64,000 nt of DNA from Mesorhizobium tianshanense (GTDB lineage Bacteria; Pseudomonadota; Alphaproteobacteria; Rhizobiales; Rhizobiaceae): contig NZ_VLKT01000006.1 in the NCBI RefSeq assembly GCF_007830515.1, positions 62,001-126,000 on the forward strand, read 5' to 3'. Below are positions 57,412 through 64,000 of this stretch, one piece after another. The position numbers and the translations under genes are program-made. How positions within the stretch are numbered: the stretch's first letter is position 1; every line of letters starts with the position of its first letter. The notes under the pieces were generated by a model that had not been told where the DNA came from, did no database searches, and saw only the letters and a list, made by a program, of their open reading frames with translations.

Positions 57412-57828
57412 ATGAGCAAATCTCTCGTTACCTTCGTCGGCGTGGCTCACCCCTGGATGTGCGACGTCATGGGACACATGAACGTGCGTCACTACGCGGC
57501 GATGTTCGACGACGCCAGCTTCCAGATTCTCGGGCATATTGCCGGGAAGGATGGCGGGGAAGCATCGAGGATTGGCTGGGCCGATGTTCGCACGGAGATA
57601 GACTACCGGCATGAAACCAAAGCGGGCTCGCTCATCACAATCCGCTCGCATGTCGTGAAGATCGGCCGAACCTCCGTGACCTTCGAGCAGGTGATGTCGG
57701 GGTCGATCGACGGGACCGTCCATGCGTCAAGCCGAACCACCAGCGTGCGCTTCGACCTTACCGCGCGCGCTTCCGTGGCTCTGGACGAGCCGATGCGGAA
57801 CCGCGCATCGGCCTTCCTGATCGAATGA
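57412..57828 (+). CDS. Hot-dog fold acyl-CoA thioesterase-like protein
   Basis: The 138-residue protein has the 4HBT layout: M-C-D-V-M-G-H-M-N-V-R-H-Y near 16-28, where the D-x-x-G-H-M-N segment holds the catalytic region, then the I-D-Y-R-H-E strand and a C-terminal R-F-D-L. It would hydrolyse acyl-CoA esters in the cytoplasm. The ATG at 57412 gives M-S-K-S-L-V-T-F-V. It lies between a divergent ParB-like gene and the convergent LysR gene; no operon is seen. Confidence 0.85.
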   Translation: MSKSLVTFVGVAHPWMCDVMGHMNVRHYAAMFDDASFQILGHIAGKDGGEASRIGWADVRTEIDYRHETKAGSLITIRSHVVKIGRTSVTFEQVMSGSIDGTVHASSRTTSVRFDLTARASVALDEPMRNRASAFLIE

Positions 57829-57853
57829 GGCAGCGGTCTCGGCCGGCGTGCGG

Positions 57854-58813
57854 TCAGCCGTCATAGATGCGTTCCTCGAGTGGCGTCTCGGAGATCAGCG
57901 TCTGCAACCCCGAAAGCAGGGCCTTTTCGGCGCGATTCATCGCCTTTTCCGGATTGACCAGCAGGAAGATGTCGATGGCGGGCGGTGCGTCATAAGGCGG
58001 TAGCCGCCACAGCGTTCCGTCCGCCACATCGCGCCGCGCCACATGCAGCGGCAGCGGGCCGATACCAAGCCCGGCAACAATCATGCGCCGCACTTCTTCC
58101 AGGCTCGACGACACCCCCACGACATCGGCGTTGAGCCTGGCCTCGCTGCGCAGCAACGCGACCGGGCGCAATGCATCAGAGATGTGATCGGTCTGAAAGG
58201 AGACCGACGGCTCGCCCCTGAGATCGGCCAACGTCAAGCCGGCTCGCCCGTGGAACCTGTGCTCAGGTCCGCAAAAGAAGCCGAAGAACTCGCGATAGAC
58301 CATCTGGTACTCAACCGCCGGATCGCGCTGACTGACCAGGCAAATGCCAAAGGAGGCCCGGCGCTCGCGTACCAGCTTGGTCACCTCGGCGCTGGGCGCC
58401 ACCGATATGGTGATGGAGGCTCGCGGGTAATTGCTGTGGAATTGGGATAGCGCGCGATCGAACAGCGGCGAAACGACATGACTGGCGGTGGCGATCATGA
58501 CATGGCCCGTGACGTCGTCGCTGACGCCGCGCATCAACAGAGGCAGTTGCGATATCGCGCCGAAGACCTCTATTCCCTGCTCGTAGATAAGCCGCCCGAC
58601 TTCCGTCAGTTCGAAGCGCGTCGCGTCGCGCTCAACCAGCCGGCGCCCTACTCGATCCTCAAGCCGACGTAGCGCGTTGCTGACGCTCGGCTGCTTGAGG
58701 TTCAGCCGCTCGGCGGCGCGGGTGATGCTCTTTACCTCCGCGATGACCACGAAGGTGCGCAAAAGATTCCAGTCCAGGTCCCAGACCAGCCGTTCGGGGC
58801 GCGGCAAAGCCAT
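57854..58813 (-). CDS. LysR-family transcriptional regulator
   Basis: This 319-residue protein has the N-terminal winged helix (F-V-V-I-A-E-V-K-S-I-T-R-A-A-E-R-L near 22, then Q-P-S-V-S-N-A-L-R-R-L) and a LysR substrate-binding domain. It is transcribed divergently from the amino-acid ABC operon, the standard layout for a LysR activator of the neighbouring genes. ATG at 58813 is chosen over the TTG two codons earlier. The inducer is presumably the transported compound or a product of it. Confidence 0.92.
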   Translation of the reverse strand: MALPRPERLVWDLDWNLLRTFVVIAEVKSITRAAERLNLKQPSVSNALRRLEDRVGRRLVERDATRFELTEVGRLIYEQGIEVFGAISQLPLLMRGVSDDVTGHVMIATASHVVSPLFDRALSQFHSNYPRASITISVAPSAEVTKLVRERRASFGICLVSQRDPAVEYQMVYREFFGFFCGPEHRFHGRAGLTLADLRGEPSVSFQTDHISDALRPVALLRSEARLNADVVGVSSSLEEVRRMIVAGLGIGPLPLHVARRDVADGTLWRLPPYDAPPAIDIFLLVNPEKAMNRAEKALLSGLQTLISETPLEERIYDG

Positions 58814-58839
58814 TCTCAAAATCTATGCTCCCTATTTCC

Positions 58840-58857
58840 ATTATCTATTTGCGTAAT
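58840..58857. promoter_or_regulatory. Possible LysR binding dyad
   Basis: ATTA at 58840-58843 and TAAT at 58854-58857 form an interrupted dyad with a ten-base spacer in the 136-base divergent gap. It fits the loose T-N11-A pattern of LysR sites. The region is A/T-rich, so chance occurrence is possible. Confidence 0.4.
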
Positions 58858-58949
58858 GTATCTGCGAAGGCAATGATAAAGTTGGAAAGCGTCCAAAACG
58901 CATCCCAACAACAATGTTACGCACTCATTCCAGAGGACAAGGAAATCAG

Positions 58950-59729
58950 ATGAACAGAGTGTTTTCGAGCATCGCCGCGGCGACCCTTATGCTTGCGACC
59001 TTCACGGCGGCTTCGGCCAAGGCGGACGACCTCGAGAAGGTCAAGGCGGCTGGCGAACTGAAGATTTCCATGAGCGGCCAGTATCCTCCGTTCAATTTCG
59101 TCAACGACCAGAACGAGGTGGTCGGCTTCGACGCCGATATCGGCAAGGCGGTCGCCGAGCGGATCGGAGTTAAGGGCACCATCATCACCACTGCATGGGA
59201 CGGGATCATCGCCGGGCTGATCGCCAGTAAGTACGACACCGTTGTCGGCTCGATGACCATCACACCCGAGCGTGAGAAGGTGGTCGATTTCGTCGGCCCG
59301 TACTACCACGCCGGCCGCGCGGTCTTCGTGAACGAGGCCTCCAAGGTGCAGAGCCTCGACGAGCTGAAGGGAAAGACCCTTGGCGTCACGCTCGGCGAGA
59401 CGCATGAGAAGTGGGCGCGCGAACAGGGCGGCTGGGATCTCCGCACCTACAAGGGCTTGCCTGAACTCTTGCTGGAGTTGAAGGCTGGCCGTGTCGATGC
59501 CATTGTCGTCGACAATATTCCGGTCATGGTCGCCGTCAAGGAAACGGGCGAGAAGGTCCGCAAGCTCGATACGCCTGATATCGAAGGCGGCAGCGTCGCC
59601 ATCGGGATCGCCATACGCAAGGACAATCCGGAGCTGAAGGCTGCCATGCAGAAAGCGCTGGACGAGATGATGGCGGACGGCACCTATGAGAAGATCTCGA
59701 TGGAATGGGTTGGCAGCGACATCCGCTGA
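58950..59729 (+). CDS. ABC transporter substrate-binding protein, polar amino acid type
   Basis: The 259-residue periplasmic protein has a signal peptide ending near A-S-A-K-A and the family-3 binding fold. G-x-Y-P-P-F-N-F near 45, G-F-D-A-D-I-G-K-A near 61, and the V-G-S-M-T-I-T-P-E-R-E-K region near 104 mark the ligand clefts. ATG at 58950 follows AAGGAAATCAG. It begins an operon with two permeases and an ATPase. The ligand is probably an amino acid or related amine/amide, but the exact one is open. Confidence 0.93.
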   Translation: MNRVFSSIAAATLMLATFTAASAKADDLEKVKAAGELKISMSGQYPPFNFVNDQNEVVGFDADIGKAVAERIGVKGTIITTAWDGIIAGLIASKYDTVVGSMTITPEREKVVDFVGPYYHAGRAVFVNEASKVQSLDELKGKTLGVTLGETHEKWAREQGGWDLRTYKGLPELLLELKAGRVDAIVVDNIPVMVAVKETGEKVRKLDTPDIEGGSVAIGIAIRKDNPELKAAMQKALDEMMADGTYEKISMEWVGSDIR

Positions 59730-59800
59730 TCCTGACCCAGCCATGGTCCTGCCGCCTGAAGAGCGGCTGAGATCGCGCGTCACTCCTGCTGGATGTCGGA

Positions 59801-60448
59801 ATGGATTTCTCCCTGATGCAGCGTGTCTTCCCGTTTTTCGTGGAAGCCGCTTTTGTGACCATCGAGATTACGGCGCTGGCCCTGGTTCTGGGTCTCGTGG
59901 CCGCGGCACTGGCTGCGGCCGCCAAAATGTCGAGATCAGCTCCCCTGCGGACAATCGGAACTCTCTATGTCAGCCTCTTTCGCGGCACGCCCTGCCTGAT
60001 CCAACTTTTCGTGCTTTATTTCGGTGGTCCACAGGTAGGCATCAATCTCGAGCCGTTTGCGGCCGGCGTCATCGGCCTCGGCCTTAACATCGGCGCCTAT
60101 ATGGCAGAATCGATCCGCGGTGCGCTGGTTGCCGTCGACCGGGGCCAGATCGAGGCTGCGCGCACAATCGGCTTCAGCCGTTTCCAGACGCTGCGCAAGG
60201 TCGTGCTGCCGCAGGCTGCAAGGCTGATGATCCGTCCGCTCGGGGTCAACACGGTCGCCTTGTTGAAGGGATCCGCACTCGTGTCCACCATTTCAGTCGT
60301 GGAACTTACCTATACGGCCCAGCGCTTCATCGGCTCCACCTACAAGCCGTTCGAGATCTTCGGCATCGCAGCGCTGCTCTACATGATCATGGTCTACGCC
60401 GTCGCCCGGGTCGTGGATATGCTCGACAAGCGCTTCGCAATCGTCTGA
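59801..60448 (+). CDS. Amino-acid ABC transporter permease, first
   Basis: The 215-residue permease belongs to the HisM/GlnP family. It has four to five membrane segments and the loop G-Q-I-E-A-A-R-T-I-G-F near 118, which is the EAA motif contacting the ATPase. L-F-R-G-T-P-C-L-I-Q-L-F near 58 is characteristic. GGA precedes the ATG. It follows the binding-protein gene after 71 bases and pairs with the next gene. Confidence 0.92.
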   Translation: MDFSLMQRVFPFFVEAAFVTIEITALALVLGLVAAALAAAAKMSRSAPLRTIGTLYVSLFRGTPCLIQLFVLYFGGPQVGINLEPFAAGVIGLGLNIGAYMAESIRGALVAVDRGQIEAARTIGFSRFQTLRKVVLPQAARLMIRPLGVNTVALLKGSALVSTISVVELTYTAQRFIGSTYKPFEIFGIAALLYMIMVYAVARVVDMLDKRFAIV

Positions 60449-60460
60449 CCGGAGAGCAGG

Positions 60461-61120
60461 ATGCAAGGTCTCGATTTCTCCGTCGTCGCCCCCTATGTCG
60501 ACATACTGCTGATGGGGACCTGGTGGACGGCTATTCTGACCGTGTCGGCAGGCGCGCTCAGCTTCGTCGGCGGCATCATCTTCGCCGTCGTCGTGCTCTA
60601 TGCGCCGGCAATCGTCGCCTATCCCGTGCGGCTCTTCATGTGGGTGTTCATGGGCACGCCGCTGCTGCTGCAGCTGTTCCTGATCTATTTCGGCCTCGTG
60701 CAGATCGGCATCGACATTCCCGCGCTTGTCGCCGGGATTGTCGGCCTTGGCCTGCATTTTGCCGTCTACAATGCCGACGTTTTGCGCGCCGGTATCGTCG
60801 CGGTTGATTTCGGCCAGACGGAAGGCGCTCGCAGCATCGGCTTCGGCAAGTGGCAGACGCTGCGCTACGTGGTGATACCGCAGGCCGTTCGCAACACCAT
60901 TCCTCCGATCGGAGGCAACATGATTGCACTGTTGAAGGAATCCGCCATCGTTTCGGTCATCGGCATCGCTGAACTGGTCCATTCGGCCCAGTTGGCGATA
61001 AGCGAGACGTTCCGTCCGTTTGAATTCTACATTACCGCGGCCGCGCTCTATTACCTCTTGAACCTCGTCCTCGAGGCCGGTCTGCGCCGATTCGAAAGAA
61101 ACGTGGAGATTTCTCGATGA
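60461..61120 (+). CDS. Amino-acid ABC transporter permease, second
   Basis: The 219-residue partner has the same family traits: [11 protein letters not shown] near 61 and the EAA loop ([11 protein letters not shown], near 117). GGAGAGCAGG precedes the ATG, 12 bases after the first permease stop. Its stop overlaps the start of the ATPase gene. The two permeases would form a heterodimer in the inner membrane. Confidence 0.92.
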   Translation: MQGLDFSVVAPYVDILLMGTWWTAILTVSAGALSFVGGIIFAVVVLYAPAIVAYPVRLFMWVFMGTPLLLQLFLIYFGLVQIGIDIPALVAGIVGLGLHFAVYNADVLRAGIVAVDFGQTEGARSIGFGKWQTLRYVVIPQAVRNTIPPIGGNMIALLKESAIVSVIGIAELVHSAQLAISETFRPFEFYITAAALYYLLNLVLEAGLRRFERNVEISR

Positions 61121-61881
61121 GCATGCAGCGGCCGATGGTCGAGGTTCGCGGTGCACGCAAATCGTTCGGCGCCGCGGAAGTCCTCAAGGGCATAGACCTG
61201 TCGGTCGATCGCGGGCAGATCGTGGCGGTCATCGGACCGAGCGGCTCGGGCAAGAGCACGCTGCTGCGCTCCATTAACCATCTGGAGGCGCTGGACAGTG
61301 GCGAAGTCTGGCTCGACGGCATGCAGGTCAACCAGCCACTGCACGGCCAGGCCTTCGAACGGCATATCAACAAGGTGCGCCAGCAGATGGGCATGGTTTT
61401 TCAGCACTTCAACCTGTTCCCGCATCTGACTGTACTGGACAATATCACAATGGGACCGGTGATCCTGAAAGGCATGTCGAAGAGCGAAGCGCACGCGCTT
61501 GCGCATGGCCTCTTGTCCAAGGTTGGGCTGGCCGACAAGATCGATGCTTATCCCTCGCGGCTTTCAGGCGGCCAGAAGCAGCGCGTGGCCATTGCGCGCG
61601 CGCTCGCTATGCAGCCCAAGGTGATGCTGTTCGACGAGGCCACTTCGGCGCTCGACCCGGAACTCGTCGATGAGGTCAACGCGGTGATGAAAAAGCTCGC
61701 CGCCGAACACATGACCATGCTGATCGTCACGCATGAGATGCGCTTCGCCGGTGAAGTGGCCGACCGGGTGCTGTTCATGGACGGCGGCGTGGTTGTGGAG
61801 GAAGGTCCGCCGTCGGAAATGTTCCGCGCGCCGCAAAAGGAGCGGACACGCACGTTCCTGAAAAAATATCTTTCCGCGTGA
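61117..61881 (+). CDS. Amino-acid ABC transporter ATP-binding protein
   Basis: The 254-residue ATPase is of the GlnQ/HisP type. Walker [10 protein letters not shown] near 41, Q-loop Q-H-F-N-L-F-P-H, signature L-S-G-G-Q-K-Q-R near 149 and Walker B with F-D-E-A-T-S-A-L-D near 170 are all intact. It overlaps the preceding permease by four bases (ATGA). The dimethylformamidase-like gene follows after seven bases, tying catabolism to uptake. Confidence 0.94.
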   Translation: MSMQRPMVEVRGARKSFGAAEVLKGIDLSVDRGQIVAVIGPSGSGKSTLLRSINHLEALDSGEVWLDGMQVNQPLHGQAFERHINKVRQQMGMVFQHFNLFPHLTVLDNITMGPVILKGMSKSEAHALAHGLLSKVGLADKIDAYPSRLSGGQKQRVAIARALAMQPKVMLFDEATSALDPELVDEVNAVMKKLAAEHMTMLIVTHEMRFAGEVADRVLFMDGGVVVEEGPPSEMFRAPQKERTRTFLKKYLSA

Positions 61882-61888
61882 GCCAACC

Positions 61889-63529
61889 ATGAAAAGTACG
61901 ATCGACAAGTTCCCCGATTTCGGTCTTACGCCCCACCAGCGCCGGCAAGCGGTGCGCGGCCATTATTACGAGTGGCCGGGGATGGATGGCGAGCGTGGCG
62001 AGATCTGGTGCTACAGCGACCGGTTTTCATACTGCCGGGGCGAGACGGTGACGCTGCATGTCAGCTCGACGGCCTCCAGCTTCAGTATGTCGATCGTCCG
62101 CGACGGCGGCACCGAAACGAAGGTGTTCGAGAAGGCTGATATCGCGGCGCGCTGGCAAGATACGCCCGACCAATGTTCGGTCGAGGGCTGCGGCTGGGAC
62201 GCGTCGTTTGAATTCCGCGTCGGCGACAACTGGCCGTCCGGAGCCTACCGCGTCACGCTGACAGCGGACGGCCGCTACGGCAAGCCGATCCGCTGCCACC
62301 ATCTTTTCATCGTCAGCCCGCAACCCGGCAAGAAACGCGGTCGTGTCCTGCAGCTCGCAGCCACGGGCACATGGCTTTCCTACAACACCTGGGGCGGCTC
62401 CAACCATTATCAGGGCATTACCGGCCCGAACCGCGACCAGTATGCGCCTGAAGTGTCGACGCAGCGGCCATGGTGCCGCGGCTTCGTCGTGCTGCCGAAG
62501 GAGGCGCCGCGCGTACCGCTCGAGGTTGCCGTGCCGCCCAGGACCGCACCGCGCTATCCGCATATGGAATGGGCCTTCGCCACCGGCCATTCGAAGAAAT
62601 ACGCCTCGTCCGGCTGGGCAAGCTATGACAGCCACTTTTTTCGCTTCGCCGAGCGTGCCGGCTATGCCGTCGACCTCGCCAGCCAGCACGATTTGCATTT
62701 CTCGCCCGAAATCCTCGACGGTTACGACTGCGTCGTCTTCGTCGGCCATGACGAATACTGGACCTGGGAGATGCGCGACGCGGTCGATGCCTATGTCTGG
62801 CGCGGTGGCCACGCGGCGCGCTTCGCCGGCAATTTCATGTGGCAGACCAGGCTGGAGGACGAGGGCCGCCGGCAGGTCTGCTATAAGTACCGCGCCCGTG
62901 CCGAGGATCCGGCCTATCGAGGCGGCGACGTGACCCGCGCCACGAATTCCTGGGAGGCACCGGAAATCGGCCGGCCGGGTTCGGCAACCTTCGGGCTCAA
63001 CGCGACCAGGGGCGTCTATGCAGGCTGGGGCGGTTGCGCCCCGCGCGGCGTGCGCGGCTTCCCGGTCTACCGGCCGGGGCATTGGGCCTTCGCCGGCACG
63101 GGCATCTACTACGGCGACCTGCTCGGCGCCGACAGTCATGTCTATGGTTATGAGGTCGACGGGCTCGACTTTGAGACCCGTGGCGGCCTGCCCTACCCCA
63201 CGCCCGACAGCGGCGCACCGGATGGGCTGCAAATTCTCGCCGTCGGCATGGCTGCCCAAGTCGAGGAGAGCGCCGACATCGCATTCGAGGACCAGTTTCT
63301 CGGCGATGCGGATGGTCGCTTTTCCGCCGAGACGCTGTTCGGCGAGGCGAGCGACGCCAATCTCGACAAGGTCAAGCGCGGCAACGGCATGATCGTCAAT
63401 TTCCCGCGCGGCAAGGGCGAGGTGTTCCACGCCGGAAGCTGCGAATGGGTCGCCGGCCTGCTAAGGCAAGACGCGATGGTCGAGCGCGTCACCAAAAATG
63501 TTCTCGACCGTTATCTTGGAAAGCCCTGA
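61889..63529 (+). CDS. N,N-dimethylformamidase large-subunit-like protein
   Basis: The 546-residue protein resembles the large subunit of N,N-dimethylformamidase, an iron enzyme that hydrolyses the amide bond of dimethylformamide. C-Y-S-D-R-F-S-Y-C-R-G-E-T-V near 41 (beta-sandwich), S-Y-N-T-W-G-G-S-N near 164, and G-H-D-E-Y-W-T near 286 are typical of this group. It is shorter than the known enzyme (about 760 residues) and no small-subunit gene is adjacent. No signal peptide, so it acts in the cytoplasm. Gene order suggests it cleaves an amide delivered by the transporter. Substrate unknown. Confidence 0.82.
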   Translation: MKSTIDKFPDFGLTPHQRRQAVRGHYYEWPGMDGERGEIWCYSDRFSYCRGETVTLHVSSTASSFSMSIVRDGGTETKVFEKADIAARWQDTPDQCSVEGCGWDASFEFRVGDNWPSGAYRVTLTADGRYGKPIRCHHLFIVSPQPGKKRGRVLQLAATGTWLSYNTWGGSNHYQGITGPNRDQYAPEVSTQRPWCRGFVVLPKEAPRVPLEVAVPPRTAPRYPHMEWAFATGHSKKYASSGWASYDSHFFRFAERAGYAVDLASQHDLHFSPEILDGYDCVVFVGHDEYWTWEMRDAVDAYVWRGGHAARFAGNFMWQTRLEDEGRRQVCYKYRARAEDPAYRGGDVTRATNSWEAPEIGRPGSATFGLNATRGVYAGWGGCAPRGVRGFPVYRPGHWAFAGTGIYYGDLLGADSHVYGYEVDGLDFETRGGLPYPTPDSGAPDGLQILAVGMAAQVEESADIAFEDQFLGDADGRFSAETLFGEASDANLDKVKRGNGMIVNFPRGKGEVFHAGSCEWVAGLLRQDAMVERVTKNVLDRYLGKP

Positions 63530-63530
63530 C

Positions 63531-64000
63531 ATGCTGAAATCCCAGACCCCTGCACCGGATCCCGAGGCGCGCCCGCCATCGCACCTGTTCTATCTGTCCA
63601 GCCTGCGCCGGCCGCTGGTCGATCGCGCCGAAGGCATCTACATCTGGACGCAGGATGGTCGTCGCTTCATCGACGGATCGAGCGGACCGATGGTCGCCAA
63701 TATCGGTCATTCTAACCGCAACGTGCTCGACGCGATGAAGCAGCAGATGGACCGCGCCACCTTCGCCTACCGGCTGCATTTCGAGAACGAGCCGGCCGAG
63801 GAACTCGCTCGGCAATTGGCCGCCAAACTCCCAGAAGGCATGGACCGGATCTTCTTCGTCTCCGGCGGTTCGGAAGCGACGGAATCCTGCGTCAAGCTGG
63901 CACGGCAATGGGCTGTCGCCACCGGCCAGGCCAGCCGCTGGAAAGTGATCACGCGTTTTCCCTCCTATCATGGCGGCACGCTCGGCGCGCTCGCCGTCAC
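63531..64000 (+). CDS. Class III aminotransferase, PLP-dependent (5' part)
   Basis: The frame is complete at its start (ATG at 63531, one base after the amidase-like stop) and runs off the right edge, so 156 residues are seen. The N-terminal region with I-Y-I-W-T-Q-D-G-R-R-F-I-D-G-S and the PLP phosphate loop S-G-G-S-E-A-T-E near 115 are typical of class III enzymes such as omega-amino acid transaminases; Y-H-G-G-T-L-G is seen near 147. The PLP lysine lies outside. It probably transaminates the amine or amino acid released upstream. Confidence 0.88.
   Translation, partial: MLKSQTPAPDPEARPPSHLFYLSSLRRPLVDRAEGIYIWTQDGRRFIDGSSGPMVANIGHSNRNVLDAMKQQMDRATFAYRLHFENEPAEELARQLAAKLPEGMDRIFFVSGGSEATESCVKLARQWAVATGQASRWKVITRFPSYHGGTLGALAV

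Overview
The window is high-GC DNA from an alphaproteobacterium of the order Hyphomicrobiales (Rhizobiales), most like Mesorhizobium. The pointers are the heterotetrameric sarcosine oxidase operon, the B12-dependent class II ribonucleotide reductase, families such as DUF3126, DUF6949 and DUF982, and several rhizobial-type intergenic inverted repeats. It looks like ordinary chromosome with one insertion sequence. No phage, integrase, CRISPR array or rRNA is visible. The genus assignment is inference from gene content.

Layout. 1-9.4 kb: the end of a large TPR regulator, a protein-isoaspartate methyltransferase relative, an RND efflux pair, and an SDR-MaoC-TetR group. 9.5-16.9 kb: a small secreted protein behind a cluster of GTAC palindromes, then the sarcosine oxidase operon read leftwards (soxB, an extra 140-codon gene, soxD, soxA, soxG), and a second SDR. 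17-26.9 kb: housekeeping and small conserved genes (ankyrin protein, gamma carbonic anhydrase, cysE, HD hydrolase, DUF192, a double cold-shock protein, gloA, DUF2218, DUF1697, ilvA). 27.2-34.8 kb: two tandem paralogous lipoprotein hydrolases, adenine deaminase, an alpha/beta hydrolase whose natural start codon seems to be GTA, tRNA-Leu(TAA), a NUDIX hydrolase and an Old Yellow Enzyme relative. 34.9-40.3 kb: two small proteins, then a complete carbohydrate-type ABC transporter behind a LacI-type operator. 40.5-48.3 kb: a CinA-domain protein, a universal stress protein, gpt, a NUDIX protein, a PilZ protein and nrdJ with a long leader carrying NrdR-like boxes. 48.4-50.7 kb: an intact IS256-family element, a lower-GC remnant and an orphan HicB-type gene between two perfect hairpins. 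50.7-57.8 kb: a secreted esterase-like phytase-family protein, a GH25 lipoprotein, a GFA-type protein, a hydrolase-SRPBCC pair, a ParB-like domain protein and a thioesterase. 57.9-64 kb: a LysR regulator diverging from an amino-acid ABC transporter, an N,N-dimethylformamidase-like gene and a class III aminotransferase that runs off the edge.

How they work together. The sox operon would demethylate sarcosine to glycine, formaldehyde (carried on tetrahydrofolate) and peroxide. The 58.8-64 kb cluster reads as one catabolic unit: LysR control, uptake of a polar amino compound, cleavage of an amide bond by the dimethylformamidase-like enzyme, then transamination. Its substrate is unknown, and it is the best candidate here for an undescribed pathway. 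Other items worth a look are the extra sox gene, the GTA start, the nrdJ leader, the GTAC palindrome cluster and the hairpin-flanked hicB.
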